DNA of 64,000 bases from Streptomyces xiamenensis (GCF_000993785.3 NZ_CP009922.3:2294001-2358000), one strand, 5' to 3'; positions 33,183-43,281 are shown, counted from the stretch's first letter. Made by a program: numbers and translations. The notes: generated by a model not told the origin, from the sequence alone.

Positions 33183-35099
33183 TCACCCTCCGGCGGCGAC
33201 GAGTACGGCGGCGACGGCGAGCACCAGGGCGCCGCCGATCAGGGCGGCCAGGTAGGTCTGGACGTTGCCGGTCTGGGCGCGGCGGGTGAGCGTGCCCAGC
33301 AGCCCGGGGGCGGTGGCGGCGCCGCGTACGTAGGTGTCGATGACGGTGCGGTCCAGGAACCGTACGAGTGTGGCGGCGGCCCGGGTGGGGCGGACGAACA
33401 CGGTCCGGTAGGCGGTGTCCAGGCCGAAGCCGGCTCCGGCGGGGGCGAACAGCGGGCCCAGCAGGGCGGGTCCTGGGTCGACGGCGGCGTCCGCCTCGTA
33501 CGCCCGCCGCCAGCCCGCGTACATGATCAGACCGCCGGTGAGGGCGGCGGCGGTGGCCAGCACCGAGGTGGTGAGGGTGGGGGCGAGCGAGCCGCCGTCC
33601 AGCCAGTCGGGCAGCGCCCGGTAGGTGAGGCCCAGGAGCAGTGCGGGGACCGCGAGCAGCCACAGGACGGTGGTCATGGCCGGGGTGGAGTCCTCGTGGA
33701 CGGCGGCGGCCGGCAGGGGTTCGGGGCGGGCGTGCACCGGGTCGTGGAAGGCGACCAGCCACAGCCGGGCGGCGTAGGCGGCGGTGAGCAGCGCGGTCAG
33801 CAGGGCGGCGGCCAGGACGATCCAGCCGGCGACGGTGGCGGAGCCGGAGCCGCTGTCGAGGGCGGTGTGTTCGGCCGCGCCTATCACGGCCTCCTTGGAG
33901 AAGAAGCCGGAGAACGGCGGGATCGCGGCGAGGGCGAGCAGCCCGATGGTCATCGTCCAGTACGCGTCGGGGGCGCGTTCCTTGAGGCCGCGCAGCCGGG
34001 ACAGGGCGCGCAGCGAGCCGGTGCCGGCGGTGTGGATGATGACGCCGGCGGCCAGGAAGAGGAGGGCCTTGAACGCGCCGTGGGTGAGCAGGTGGAAGAC
34101 GGCCGCCTCGCGGTTGGCGACGGCCAGCGCGCCCGTCATCAGGCCGAGCTGGCCGATGGTGGAGTAGGCCAGTATCCGTTTGATGTCGTCCTGGGCGAGG
34201 GCGGCCAGCGCCGAGCCGGTCATGGTGAGCGCGGCGAGGACGGCGAGGACGATCAGCGCGGCGGCGGAGGCGGTGAACACCGGGAGCAGCCGGGCGACGA
34301 AGTACACCCCGGCGGCGACCATGGTGGCGGCGTGGATCAGTGCGGAGGCCGGGGTGGGGCCCGCCATGGCGTCCGGCAGCCAGGTGTGCAGGGGCACTTG
34401 GGCGGACTTGCCCGCGACGCCGGCCAGCAGGAGCAGCGCGATGAGGGTGGGGTGGCTCAGCTCGAAGGAGGACAGGGAGGAGGTGAGCCGGGCGACGATG
34501 GTGGAGATGCGGAAGGTGCCGGCGTCCGAGGCGAGGGCGAGGATGCCGATGAGGAACGGCACGTCGCCGAGCTTGGTGACCAGGAACGCCTTGAGGGAGG
34601 CGGCGCGGGCGGCGCCGGTCTCCCAGTAGTGGCCGACGAGGAAGTACGAGCAGATGCCCATGACTTCCCAGCCGACGAGCAGGACGATCAGGTCGTCGGT
34701 GTAGACGACCAGGAGCATCGCCGCGGTGAACAGCGAGACGAGCGCGGCGTAGGAGGGGTAGCGCCGGTCGCCGCGCAGATAGCCCGTCGAGTACAGCTGG
34801 ACGCAGGTGGCGACCACGGCCACCAGGACGGCCACCAGCACCGCGAACCCGTCCAGGCGCAGCGCGAGTTCGATGGGCAGGCTGTCGTTGCCGGTGGGGG
34901 CGAGCCGGTGCGCGGCCGTCAGGGGCTCCTCGCCGCCCTGCCGCACCGCCACGAAGACGGCGAGCCCGGCGGCGGCGAGGGTGGGCAGCACGGCGAGCGG
35001 CTGGACGAAGCCCGGGGCGCGGCGCCCGGTGAGGAAGATCAGCGCGGCGGCCAGGGCGGGCAGCAGCGGTACGAGGACAGCGGCGGTCGTAACGGTCAC
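33183..35099 (-). CDS. nuoL2: NADH dehydrogenase-like subunit L (second cluster)
   Basis: A 638-residue subunit with about 16 TM helices. Key stretches: [58 protein letters not shown] and [19 protein letters not shown]. The usual C-terminal region that ends in a long amphipathic helix along the membrane arm is present but divergent. GTG start at 35099 overlaps nuoK2 (GTGA). Confidence 0.94.
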   Translation of the reverse strand: MTVTTAAVLVPLLPALAAALIFLTGRRAPGFVQPLAVLPTLAAAGLAVFVAVRQGGEEPLTAAHRLAPTGNDSLPIELALRLDGFAVLVAVLVAVVATCVQLYSTGYLRGDRRYPSYAALVSLFTAAMLLVVYTDDLIVLLVGWEVMGICSYFLVGHYWETGAARAASLKAFLVTKLGDVPFLIGILALASDAGTFRISTIVARLTSSLSSFELSHPTLIALLLLAGVAGKSAQVPLHTWLPDAMAGPTPASALIHAATMVAAGVYFVARLLPVFTASAAALIVLAVLAALTMTGSALAALAQDDIKRILAYSTIGQLGLMTGALAVANREAAVFHLLTHGAFKALLFLAAGVIIHTAGTGSLRALSRLRGLKERAPDAYWTMTIGLLALAAIPPFSGFFSKEAVIGAAEHTALDSGSGSATVAGWIVLAAALLTALLTAAYAARLWLVAFHDPVHARPEPLPAAAVHEDSTPAMTTVLWLLAVPALLLGLTYRALPDWLDGGSLAPTLTTSVLATAAALTGGLIMYAGWRRAYEADAAVDPGPALLGPLFAPAGAGFGLDTAYRTVFVRPTRAAATLVRFLDRTVIDTYVRGAATAPGLLGTLTRRAQTGNVQTYLAALIGGALVLAVAAVLVAAGG

Positions 35100-35425
35100 T
35101 GGGCCTTCTCCCGGCGCTCCCCCGTTTCGCGCAACCGGTCAACGGAGGAGACGCCGCGGTTGCGGTAGACGAGCAGCACGATGGCGAGGCCGATGCCGAT
35201 CTCGGCGGCGGCGAGAGCGATGAGGAAGAGGGTGAACACCTGCCCGGAGTGCAGGGTGTCGCGCAGCCAGACGTCGAAGGCGACCATGTTCAGCATGACG
35301 GCGGCGAGCATCAGTTCGACCGACATGAGGACGAGGATCGCGTTGCGGCGCGCCAGCACCCCGTACAGACCCACGCAGAACAGCAGGACGGCGACGAGCG
35401 CCGGGTAGAGCAGGTGGAGTTCCAT
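35096..35425 (-). CDS. nuoK2: NADH dehydrogenase-like subunit K (second cluster)
   Basis: A 109-residue, three-TM subunit. [20 protein letters not shown] carries the conserved membrane Glu, and [20 protein letters not shown] the second Glu. Homologous to MrpC. The charged C-terminal tail ([14 protein letters not shown]) is longer than usual. Start shares a base with the nuoJ2 stop. Confidence 0.94.
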   Translation of the reverse strand: MELHLLYPALVAVLLFCVGLYGVLARRNAILVLMSVELMLAAVMLNMVAFDVWLRDTLHSGQVFTLFLIALAAAEIGIGLAIVLLVYRNRGVSSVDRLRETGERREKAQ

Positions 35426-35940
35426 CAGCGGCGCTCCTCCTGGCCCTGGCGGGTGCGGGAGACGACGATCGCCCCGACCAGCGCGGCGAGCAGCAGGACC
35501 GACAGCGCCTCGAAGGGCAGCACCCAGTGCGAGAAAAGGCTGCCGCCGATGGCGTCGGTGCGGCCGTGCGGGGTCTCCACGTCGATCACCTCGCCCCGGA
35601 ACGCGTCCGCGACGAGCACCACCAGGGCGACGGCACTGGCTCCGGCGACGGTCAGCGCGACGGGGCGGTTGCCGGAATCGGCGTCCGGGGACGGGCCGAT
35701 CGGCGCCTTCGTCAGCATCAGGCCGAACAGCAGCAGGACGACGACCGAACCGAGGTAGATCAGCACCTGCACCCAGGCGACGAACTCGGCGGCGAGCAGC
35801 AGGTACTGGACGGCGAGGCCGCCCAGGGCCACCACCAGCCACAGCGCGGCCCGCACCAGCCGGGTGCTCGTCACGCACAGCACGGCGGCGCCGAGGACGA
35901 CGACCGAGACGAGGAGGAAGATCACCTCCAGCAGGTTCAC
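35425..35940 (-). CDS. nuoJ2: NADH dehydrogenase-like subunit J (second cluster)
   Basis: A 171-residue, five-TM subunit: [49 protein letters not shown] placed the start at GTG 35940, overlapping nuoI2 by four bases (GTGA), because the longer frame upstream runs inside nuoI2 and has no NuoJ sequence. Shorter than the nuoJ of the complete cluster, which has a large soluble tail. Confidence 0.92.
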   Translation of the reverse strand: MNLLEVIFLLVSVVVLGAAVLCVTSTRLVRAALWLVVALGGLAVQYLLLAAEFVAWVQVLIYLGSVVVLLLFGLMLTKAPIGPSPDADSGNRPVALTVAGASAVALVVLVADAFRGEVIDVETPHGRTDAIGGSLFSHWVLPFEALSVLLLAALVGAIVVSRTRQGQEERR

Positions 35941-36464
35941 GAGGCCGGGCCCCCGCTCTGCCGTTCGGCGGCCTTGCGGGCGGCGGCGATCTCCTTCGGC
36001 TCCTCGGCGGCCTCGGTCAGCGGCGGCGGTTCGGGCACCGTCCACATCCATTCGCGCAGCCGGTCGCGTTCGTGCGTCAGCTCACGGATGTCGGTCTCCG
36101 CGTACTCGAACTCCGGCGACCAGAACAGCGCGTCGAACGGGCACACCTCCACGCAGATGCCGCAGTACATGCACAGCGAGAAGTCGATCGCGAACCGGTC
36201 CAGGACGTTGCGGCTGCGCTCGCGTCCCCCGGGGGCCGCGGCCGGGATCGTCTCCTTGTGCGAGTCGATGTAGATGCACCAGTCGGGGCACTCGCGGGCG
36301 CACAGCATGCACACCGTGCAGTTCTCCTCGAACAGCGCGATCACGCCCCGGCTGCGCGGCGGCAGTTCGGGCTGCACTTCCGGGTAGTGCTGGGTGACCG
36401 AACGCCGGGTCATGGTGCGCAGCGTGATCGCCAGCCCCTTCGCGAGACCGGATCCGTAACTCAA
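35937..36464 (-). CDS. nuoI2: NADH dehydrogenase-like subunit I (8Fe-8S ferredoxin type)
   Basis: A 175-residue iron-sulfur subunit. Two 4Fe-4S motifs are present: [12 protein letters not shown] and [12 protein letters not shown]. The N-terminal amphipathic helix is [20 protein letters not shown]. It carries electrons of the N6a/N6b type towards NuoB. TTG at 36464 overlaps the nuoH2 stop (TTGA) and fits the coupling used throughout this operon; the alternative ATG would remove the membrane helix. Confidence 0.92.
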   Translation of the reverse strand: MSYGSGLAKGLAITLRTMTRRSVTQHYPEVQPELPPRSRGVIALFEENCTVCMLCARECPDWCIYIDSHKETIPAAAPGGRERSRNVLDRFAIDFSLCMYCGICVEVCPFDALFWSPEFEYAETDIRELTHERDRLREWMWTVPEPPPLTEAAEEPKEIAAARKAAERQSGGPAS

Positions 36465-37420
36465 GAGATCACCACCTTGATGACGCCGGTGAGCGCGAGC
36501 TGCGCCAGGGCGAGCGGGACGAGGACCGTCCACGCGAACTTCTGGATCTGGTCCGCGCGCAGCCGGGGCCAGGCGACGCGCGCCCAGATGACGACGAAGC
36601 TGAGGGCGGCGGTCTTCAGCAGCATCCACAGCCAGCCGAGCGAGTCGCTGAGCGGGCCGTGCCAGCCGCCGAGGAAGAGGACGGCGGTGAGCGCCGAGAT
36701 GACGACGATGCCCGCGTACTCGGCGAGCAGGAACAGCGCGAAGCGCAGCCCGGAGTACTCGGTGTACGCGCCGAAGATGATCTCCTCGGGCGCGATCGGG
36801 GCGTCGAACGGCGGGCGCTGGAGCTCGGCCATCCCGGCGGTGAAGAAGACGAACGCGCCCAGCAGTTGCCAGGGCACCCACCACCAGTGGAAGGCGGCGA
36901 GGATGCCGGTGAGCGAGAGCGTGCCGGCGGCCATCACGACGGAGGCGGCGGCCAGCAGCAGCGGCAGCTCGTAGGCCATCAGCTGGGCGGCGGTGCGCAG
37001 GGCGCCGAGCAGCGAGTACTTGTTGGCGGAGGCCCAGCCGCCCATGAGCGAGCCGAGGATGCCGACGCCGAGGACGGCGAGGACGAAGAAGATGCCCGCG
37101 TCGATGACCTGCCCGACCGCTCCCGCGGGGCCGAGTGGGATGGCGACGAGGACGACCAGGTACGGGATCAGGGCGACGGCGGGCGCGAGCTGGAAGATCC
37201 GGCGGTCGGCACCGTCCGGGACGGTGTCCTCCTTCTGGACGAACTTCACGCCGTCCGCGACGAGTTGCGCCCAGCCGTGGAAGCCGCCCGCGTGCATGGG
37301 GCCGACCCGGCCCTGCATGTGGGCCATCACCTTGTGCTCCAGCTGCCCCACGAGCAGCGGGAGGACGAGGAAGGCGACGAACACGGCCGCCACGCGGACG
37401 GCGACGTCCAGCACATCCAT
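36461..37420 (-). CDS. nuoH2: NADH dehydrogenase-like subunit H (second cluster)
   Basis: A 319-residue, eight-TM subunit at the junction of the two arms. [20 protein letters not shown] and [20 protein letters not shown] form the conserved quinone-site region; [20 protein letters not shown] is the diagnostic loop. In the classic family the first motif reads ERR where this has EHK. ATG at 37420 shares a base with the nuoC2 stop. Confidence 0.95.
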   Translation of the reverse strand: MDVLDVAVRVAAVFVAFLVLPLLVGQLEHKVMAHMQGRVGPMHAGGFHGWAQLVADGVKFVQKEDTVPDGADRRIFQLAPAVALIPYLVVLVAIPLGPAGAVGQVIDAGIFFVLAVLGVGILGSLMGGWASANKYSLLGALRTAAQLMAYELPLLLAAASVVMAAGTLSLTGILAAFHWWWVPWQLLGAFVFFTAGMAELQRPPFDAPIAPEEIIFGAYTEYSGLRFALFLLAEYAGIVVISALTAVLFLGGWHGPLSDSLGWLWMLLKTAALSFVVIWARVAWPRLRADQIQKFAWTVLVPLALAQLALTGVIKVVIS

Positions 37421-38804
37421 CAGCCGTCCCCTTCCTCGTCCCGGTTCCGGTTCTCCTGCTGCGGTTCCTGTTCCTGCTCCCGCTGCTGTTCCTGCTCGGC
37501 GGGAGGCTGTTCGGGGGCGGAAGAGGTACGCGCCCGCCGAGCGCTGTCCTGTCCCCCGCCACGCGCCCGCGGTGGCTCGGTCCCGTCCGCTGTCTCCGGT
37601 GCCCGGCCGCCGTCGTCGGGGGCGGGGGTGGCGGGGTCCTCACGGCTGTCGTCAGGGCTGCTGCGGGGGGTGTCGGGGAAGGCGGGCTCCGGGTTGTGCC
37701 ACGGCGCGTCGCCGCCGCGGGGGGCGCCCCGCCGCGTCGCGGAGCCGCCGCCGTTCTCCGGGCGGGGGGACGTGGCCGCGGGGCCCTCCTCCGCCGGCCC
37801 CTGCGGCGTTCCCGGCTCGCGCTGGCTCGCGGAGCCGTCGGACGCGGACCGCGACCGGCGCGGCGGGCGCGGAGCGTCCGGCGACGGAGCATCCGACTCC
37901 CGCTGGCTCGCCGAACCGTCGCTCGCCGACCGCGAACGGCGCGGCCCACGGGGTGCCTCCGGCGACGGAGCGTCCGCCGCCGGGCCCTCCGTGGTCCCCG
38001 GCTCGCGCTGGCTCGCCGAGCCGCCCGACGCGGACCGCGAACGGCGCGGCGGGCGCGGAGTCTCCGGTGCCGCGCCGCCCTCGCCCGGGTCCTCCCCGCT
38101 GGCCGGCCGCTGGCTGGCCGAGCCGCCGCCCGCCGTACGGGTGCGGCGGGGCGGGCGCGCGGCGGCGCCCTCCTCGCCGTCCTGAGCCGGGCCCCGGCGC
38201 GGCCCCCGCGCGGGCCGGGACGGAGCCGGCGGGAGCTGGCCCTTCTGCGGGCCCCACTCGTTCGGGTCGGGGACGCCCGGGGCAGGGTCTGGCGGCGCTT
38301 GGGGGCGCCGTGGCCCGACTCGCCGGGCTCCTTCGCGCCCGGCCACGCCTTCGCCACCCGCGCCGCCAGGACGAAGTCCTTGCGCAGCGGGTGGCCCTCG
38401 AAACTGTCCGGCAGCAGCAGCGGCGCCAGCCCGGGATGGCCGGGGAAGTCCACCCCGAACATCTCCCGCGTCTCGCGCTCGTGCCACGCCGCGCCCGCGT
38501 ACACCTCTGTCGCGCTGGGCAGCGCCGGCGTCTCCCGGCCCACCAGGGTCCGGATCAGTACCCCGCGCGGCGGCGCGCCCAGCGCGACCACGTGCGCGCA
38601 CACCCGGAAGCCGTCCGCGCCCTCGTCGACCGCGCTCAGCCAGTCGAAGAACGTGCAGCCCAGCCCGTCACGCGCGATCGTCAGCGCGGCGAGCCACCGG
38701 TCAGCGGGCACATCGACGGTCCGCAGCCCGTAGGCCACCGACTCGGTGGCACCCTCCCCGAACTCCCCGAACTCCCCGGCTTCCCCGGACTCCTCGGACG
38801 TCAC
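37420..38804 (-). pseudogene. nuoC2: NADH dehydrogenase-like subunit C with a frameshift and long repetitive tail
   Basis: The N-terminal part (GTG 38804, GTGA overlap with nuoB2) is a normal NuoC 30-kDa domain: [39 protein letters not shown] and [20 protein letters not shown]. Near 38285 the frame changes; the continuation reads [20 protein letters not shown], which I believe is normal for the Streptomyces family, and runs to a stop sharing a base with nuoH2. One missing C in ctgccccgggcg explains the shift. The roughly 285-residue tail is disordered and repetitive ([15 protein letters not shown]). The original frame stays open by chance, so a mutant protein with a different tail could be made. 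A sequencing error is possible. Confidence 0.75.
37806..38165 (-). repeat. Imperfect tandem repeats in the nuoC2 tail
   Basis: Copies of cgctggctcgc-type sequence begin near 37820, 37901, 38006 and 38109 (periods of about 81, 105 and 103 bp). Each encodes RRSRSASxGSASQR or a close variant, separated by Pro/Glu/Gly-rich spacers. Confidence 0.8.
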
Positions 38805-39343
38805 CGGGTGACCAGCCCGCTGGTCAGTTCCGCCGCCGACGCCCGCGGGGCGGCGGCCGGCCGCGCCCCGTACCGCTGCGCCGTCGACTCCTCGGCGATC
38901 TTCTCCTGGAGCTTCAGGATGCCCTGGAGCAGCGCCTCCGGCCGCGGCGGGCAGCCCGGCACGTACACGTCGACGGGGATGATCTGGTCCACGCCCTTCG
39001 TCACGGAGTACGAGTCCCAGTAGGGGCCGCCGCAGTTGGAGCAGGCGCCGAAGGAGATCACGTACTTCGGTTCCGGCATCTGCTCGTACAGCCGCTTCAC
39101 CGCGGGCGCCATCTTGTCGGTCACCGTCCCGGAGACCACCATCAGGTCGGCCTGCCGGGGGCCCGGCGCGAAGGGGATGACACCCAGCCGGATGAAGTCG
39201 TGCCGCGACATGGACGCCGCGATGAACTCGATCGCGCAGCAGGCCAGTCCGAAGTTGAAGACCCACAGGCTGTACCGGCGGCCCCAGTTGAGCACCACCT
39301 TCATCGGCTCGGGAGCCAGCCGGGCCAGGGCACCGAGTTTCAC
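38801..39343 (-). CDS. nuoB2: NADH dehydrogenase-like subunit B (second cluster)
   Basis: A 180-residue iron-sulfur subunit (N2 cluster). The tandem Cys pair in [11 protein letters not shown], the Cys in [16 protein letters not shown] and the last in [12 protein letters not shown] supply the four ligands. I chose GTG 39343 (GTGA overlap with nuoA2); GTG 39349 two codons earlier is possible. The C-terminus is a short Ala-rich tail. Confidence 0.94.
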   Translation of the reverse strand: MKLGALARLAPEPMKVVLNWGRRYSLWVFNFGLACCAIEFIAASMSRHDFIRLGVIPFAPGPRQADLMVVSGTVTDKMAPAVKRLYEQMPEPKYVISFGACSNCGGPYWDSYSVTKGVDQIIPVDVYVPGCPPRPEALLQGILKLQEKIAEESTAQRYGARPAAAPRASAAELTSGLVTR

Positions 39344-39711
39344 GTCCACGTCAGGACCCCCTTCTTCCACGCGTACAGCAGGCCCACTGTCAGAAAGCCG
39401 AGGAAGACGAACATCTCCACCAGCGTCGTACCGCCGAAGCCCTCGCCCGCGAAGACCGTCGCCCAGGGGAAGAGGAAGATCGCGTCCACCGCGAAGATCA
39501 CGTAGAGGAACGCGTAGATGTAGTACCGCACCTGGGTGTGCGCCCAGCCCTCGCCGACCGGGTCCACCCCGCACTCGTACACCATGAGCTTCTCGGGGGT
39601 GGGCACCACGGGGCGCAGCAGCCGCCCGGCGGTGAAGGCCACCGCCACGAAGACGGCACCGACCACCGCGACAAGGCCCACGACCGCGTAGCCGTGGAAG
39701 TATTCCGGCAC
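39340..39711 (-). CDS. nuoA2: NADH dehydrogenase-like subunit A (second cluster)
   Basis: A 123-residue, three-TM subunit: [13 protein letters not shown] carries the conserved Cys loop, and [20 protein letters not shown] the conserved acidic helix. First gene of the operon; its GTG at 39711 faces a 138-bp divergent region shared with the sensor kinase gene. Confidence 0.94.
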   Translation of the reverse strand: MPEYFHGYAVVGLVAVVGAVFVAVAFTAGRLLRPVVPTPEKLMVYECGVDPVGEGWAHTQVRYYIYAFLYVIFAVDAIFLFPWATVFAGEGFGGTTLVEMFVFLGFLTVGLLYAWKKGVLTWT

Positions 39712-39849
39712 GGTTGCCTGCCCCTCCGGCGCGCCCGGTGATCTGTCAGCACGGGAGTCTAGGGGGTAGCGGAAAGGTGGGGGTAGCCCTACCGCGGTCC
39801 ACCGACGCCCCCCATGGTCCCGTCCGGTCCCGCCCGGCAGTCTTGACGC

Positions 39850-41046
39850 ATGACGAGCGGCACCACGACCCCCGCCGGCCCCACAGGGGCGCTACCGCGC
39901 CCGCGCCCGGCGCTCAGCGCGCAGACCTGGCGCGAACTGGCCTATCTCACCACCAGCTGGCCGCTGGATCTGCTGGCCTTCTGCTACGTCATGGTGTGGA
40001 TCTTCGCCGCCTCCGTGCTCTCGCTCACGGTGGTCGGGCTGCCGTTCCTGGCGGCCGGGCTGACCGGGGTCCGGCTGCTGGGCCGCGCCGAGCGGGCCCG
40101 CGCCCGGGCGCTGCTGGGCCTGCCCATCGAGGAGCCGAGCCCGCTGGCAGCCACCTACCGGGGCACCGGCTTCTTCGGCTGGCTGTGGAACACCCTCAAG
40201 GACCCGGTGGGCTGGCGCACGGCCCTCTTCTTCCCGGTGCGGCTGGTGTGGGGGCTGTTCACCTTCGCCGCGTGCTTCCCCTGCTTCTTCCTGCTGTGGC
40301 CGCTGTTGCCGTGGCTGGCGCGCGGCGCGAGCCACGTGGACCGGGGGCTGGTACGGGCCCTGCTCGCACCGTCGGACGGTCTGGAGCGGCGGATCGCCGA
40401 ACTGGAGTCGGACCGGGCCACCGTGCTGGACGCCTCCGCCGCCGACCTGCGCCGTATCGAGCGCGATCTGCACGACGGGGCGCAGGCCCGTCTCGTCTCG
40501 CTCGCCATGGACCTGGGCCTCGCCCGGGAGAAGCTGCTCAGCTCCCCGGACGACGCCGCCCGCATGGTGGAGGAGGCGCACGGCGAGGTGAAGCTGGCAC
40601 TGGCCGAGCTGCGCGATCTCGCGCGCGGCATCCACCCGGCGATCCTCACCGACCGGGGTCTTGGCCCGGCGCTGTCCGCCGTCGCCTCCCGCTGCACCGT
40701 CCCCGTCACCGTGGAGGACGCGCTCACCGTGCGCCCGGCCCCGGCCATCGAGGGCATCGGCTACTTCACGGTCTCCGAGCTGCTCCAGAACGTCAGCAAG
40801 CACAGCCGCGCCCGGCACGCCGAGGTCGCCCTGTGGCGTACGGAGGACCGGCTGCTGCTCCAGGTCACCGACGACGGGCACGGCGGCGCGGACAGCACCG
40901 CCGGCTCCGGACTCGCCGGCCTGGCCGAACGCCTCGCCGCCGTCGACGGACAGCTCGCCATCAGCTCCCCGCCCGGCGGCCCGACCACCGTGACGGCCGA
41001 GCTGCCCTGGCGCGACCGCACTCCCAGCGAAGGACCGACCTCATGA
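39850..41046 (+). CDS. Sensor histidine kinase (HisKA_3 type), first of two
   Basis: A 398-residue membrane kinase. The N-terminal putative sensor region has about four TM segments (LLAFCYVMVWIFAASVLSLT; LVWGLFTFAACFPCFFLLWP). The phosphoacceptor His is in DLRRIERDLHDGAQARLVSL, followed by an ATPase domain with QNVSKHS (N-box), DDGHGG and GSGLAGLAERLAAV (G-boxes). It probably phosphorylates the response regulator two genes downstream. The C-terminal half is almost identical to the next gene; the sensor halves differ. Confidence 0.93.
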   Translation: MTSGTTTPAGPTGALPRPRPALSAQTWRELAYLTTSWPLDLLAFCYVMVWIFAASVLSLTVVGLPFLAAGLTGVRLLGRAERARARALLGLPIEEPSPLAATYRGTGFFGWLWNTLKDPVGWRTALFFPVRLVWGLFTFAACFPCFFLLWPLLPWLARGASHVDRGLVRALLAPSDGLERRIAELESDRATVLDASAADLRRIERDLHDGAQARLVSLAMDLGLAREKLLSSPDDAARMVEEAHGEVKLALAELRDLARGIHPAILTDRGLGPALSAVASRCTVPVTVEDALTVRPAPAIEGIGYFTVSELLQNVSKHSRARHAEVALWRTEDRLLLQVTDDGHGGADSTAGSGLAGLAERLAAVDGQLAISSPPGGPTTVTAELPWRDRTPSEGPTS

Positions 41047-42392
41047 CCTCCGCCCGGCCCACCGCCCCTCCGGCCCCGCACCCGGCCGCCCCCCGGGCCA
41101 CCCGTCCGGCCGATCAGCAGGCCGGCAACCCCTGGCTGCTGCCCGTCGCCGCCCGCACCTGGCGCGAGGGCCTGCACCTGCTGCTCAACTTCCCGCTCGC
41201 CCTCGCCGCCGCCCTCTTCGCCGTCTGCGGCCTCGCGATCAGCGGCGCGCTGCTCGTCACCCTGGTCGGCGTGCCGCTGCTGGCCCTGGTCCTGTTCGCG
41301 CTGCGCGGCTACGGCCACCTCGAACGGCTGCGTGCCCGCCTCCTGCTGCACTGCGACGTCGCCGAGCCCGAGCCGCTGCGGCTGCGCCCCGGCGCCCGGG
41401 GTCCGCTGGCCTGGGTCGGCGCGATGCTGCGCAGCGGCGTCTCGTGGCGCACCGCCACGTACTGCCTCGTGCACGCCCCGTGGGCGCTGTTCACCTTCTG
41501 CGCGGTGATGTTCCTGTGGACGTTCGGCTGGGCCGGGGTCACCTACCCGCTGTGGCAGTGGGCGCTGTCCGAACCGATGGGCGTCAATCTCGACGGCGTG
41601 GGCGGCGGCTGGCTGTGGGACGGCCCGCCGGAGTTCGTCATGGTCGTGCTGCTGGGGGTGCTGTCCCTGTACGCGGCGGGGCTGCTGATCCGCGGCATGG
41701 CGCATGTCGACCGGCTGCTGGTGACGGGGCTGCTGGGCCCGTCCGCCGCCGGGGAACGGGTGCGGCGGCTGGAGTCGGACCGCTCGGCCGTCGTGGACAC
41801 CTCCGCGGCCGATCTGCGCCGTATCGAGCGTGATCTGCACGACGGGGCGCAGGCCCGCCTCGTCTCGCTCGCCATGGATCTGGGCATGGCGAAGGAGAAG
41901 CTGGCCTCCGACCCGCAGGCCGCGGCCCGCATGGTGGAGGAGGCGCACGGCGAGGTGAAGCTGGCGCTGGCCGAGCTGCGCGATCTGGCGCGCGGCATCC
42001 ATCCGGCGATCCTCACCGACCGGGGTCTTGGCCCGGCGCTGTCCGCCGTCGCCTCCCGCTGCACCGTCCCGGTGGCGGTGGAGGTGGAGCTGCCGGTGCG
42101 GCCCGCGCAGGCGATCGAGGGGATCGCGTACTTCACCGCCTCCGAACTGCTCCAGAACGTCAGCAAGCACAGCCACGCCTCGCGCGCCCGGCTGGAGGCG
42201 TGGCGCACCGCACAGGACCGGCTGCTGCTCCAGGTCACCGACGACGGGCGCGGCGGCGCGGACAGCACCGCCGGCTCCGGACTCGCCGGCCTGGCCGAAC
42301 GCCTCGCCGCAGTGGACGGACTGCTCGCCATCAGCTCCCCGCCCGGCGGCCCGACCACCGTGACGGCCGAGCTGCCCTGGCGCGACCGATGA
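41043..42392 (+). CDS. Sensor histidine kinase (HisKA_3 type), second of two
   Basis: A 449-residue paralogue starting at the ATGA overlap with the first kinase. The sensor half has four to five TM segments (LALAAALFAVCGLAISGALL; WALFTFCAVMFLWTFGWAGV; FVMVVLLGVLSLYAAGLLIR) and a longer extracytoplasmic loop between them. The catalytic half repeats the DLRRIERDLHDGAQARLVSL, QNVSKHS and GSGLAGLAERLAAV motifs. Two kinases before one regulator allow two signals to feed the same output or form heterodimers. Confidence 0.93.
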   Translation: MTSARPTAPPAPHPAAPRATRPADQQAGNPWLLPVAARTWREGLHLLLNFPLALAAALFAVCGLAISGALLVTLVGVPLLALVLFALRGYGHLERLRARLLLHCDVAEPEPLRLRPGARGPLAWVGAMLRSGVSWRTATYCLVHAPWALFTFCAVMFLWTFGWAGVTYPLWQWALSEPMGVNLDGVGGGWLWDGPPEFVMVVLLGVLSLYAAGLLIRGMAHVDRLLVTGLLGPSAAGERVRRLESDRSAVVDTSAADLRRIERDLHDGAQARLVSLAMDLGMAKEKLASDPQAAARMVEEAHGEVKLALAELRDLARGIHPAILTDRGLGPALSAVASRCTVPVAVEVELPVRPAQAIEGIAYFTASELLQNVSKHSHASRARLEAWRTAQDRLLLQVTDDGRGGADSTAGSGLAGLAERLAAVDGLLAISSPPGGPTTVTAELPWRDR

Positions 42393-42460
42393 GATCCTGA
42401 ACCCGGCCGGTCCGGACAGGGCCGGTCGTCGGGGTACGTCAGCGGGAACGGGGAGAGCTT

Positions 42461-43120
42461 GTGCGGGTGGTCATCGCCGAGGATTCGGTGCTGCTGCGGG
42501 AGGGGCTGACCCGGTTGCTGACCGACCGGGAGCACGAGGTGGTCGCCGGGGTCGGTGACGGGGAGGCGCTGGTGGCGGTGGTGCGTGAGCTCGCCGCCCG
42601 CGGCGAGCTGCCGGACGTGGTGGTGGCCGATGTGCGGATGCCGCCCACGCACACCGACGAGGGGGTGCGGGCGGCGGTGCGGTTGCGGGCCGATTTCCCG
42701 GAACTGGGGGTCCTCGTACTTTCGCAGTATGTGGAGGAGGAGTACGCGACCGAGCTGATCGCCGGGTCCAGCCGCGGGGTGGGTTATCTGCTGAAGGACC
42801 GGGTGGCGGATGTGAGCGAGTTCGCCGAGGCGGTCGCGCGGGTGGCCCGGGGTGGCACCGCGCTGGATCCCGAGGTGGTGGCCCAGTTGCTGGGCCGCAG
42901 CCGCAAGCAGGACGTGCTGGCGGCGCTCACTCCGCGCGAGCGCGAGGTCCTAGGTCTGATGGCGGAGGGGCGGACGAACTCGGCGATCGCGGCCGCCCTG
43001 GTGGTCAGCCACGGTGCGGTAGAAAAGCATGTGAGCAATATCTTCATGAAGCTCGGTTTGGCGCAGAGTGACACAGATCACCGTCGGGTTCTGGCAGTTC
43101 TGACCTATCTGAATTCGTAG
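42461..43120 (+). CDS. NarL/LuxR-type response regulator
   Basis: A 219-residue regulator. Receiver: VVIAEDSVLLREGL, phosphoacceptor Asp in VVVADVRMPP, Ser/Lys positions in VLSQYVEEEYA and YLLKDRV. DNA-binding domain from LTPREREVLGLMAEGRTNSA, ending VEKHVSNIFMKLGL. GTG start 68 bp after the second kinase gene. Its targets are unknown. Confidence 0.95.
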   Translation: MRVVIAEDSVLLREGLTRLLTDREHEVVAGVGDGEALVAVVRELAARGELPDVVVADVRMPPTHTDEGVRAAVRLRADFPELGVLVLSQYVEEEYATELIAGSSRGVGYLLKDRVADVSEFAEAVARVARGGTALDPEVVAQLLGRSRKQDVLAALTPREREVLGLMAEGRTNSAIAAALVVSHGAVEKHVSNIFMKLGLAQSDTDHRRVLAVLTYLNS

Positions 43121-43214
43121 CGGACTTGCGACGCTGGAGTGGGGAGGGGGGTCACAGGACACCCTTTGAACGGGGTGCGGGTCGGCCAGGCCCGTCGTCC
43201 ATGATGTGATCAGC

Positions 43215-43245
43215 TTCAGTAAGGCGATCCTTACCCACGTACGAT
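43215..43245 (+). promoter_or_regulatory. Candidate korA promoter with an inverted repeat between -35 and -10
   Basis: TTCAGT (43215-43220) and TACGAT (43240-43245) are plausible -35 and -10 elements, 19 bases apart. Between and over them lies gtaagg-cgat-ccttac (43219-43234). A repressor binding there would block RNA polymerase. The boxes were assigned by eye. Confidence 0.35.
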
Positions 43246-43281
43246 GGCTGACAAGGGCCGCCTCAAGGAGGGCTACAAGCA

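Noticed and set aside
31643..35168. Long plus-strand frames (548 and 667 codons) over the second nuo cluster
   Set aside because: They are antisense to nuoM2 and nuoL2, whose membrane motifs are unmistakable; the translations are Gly/Gln/Glu-rich artefacts.
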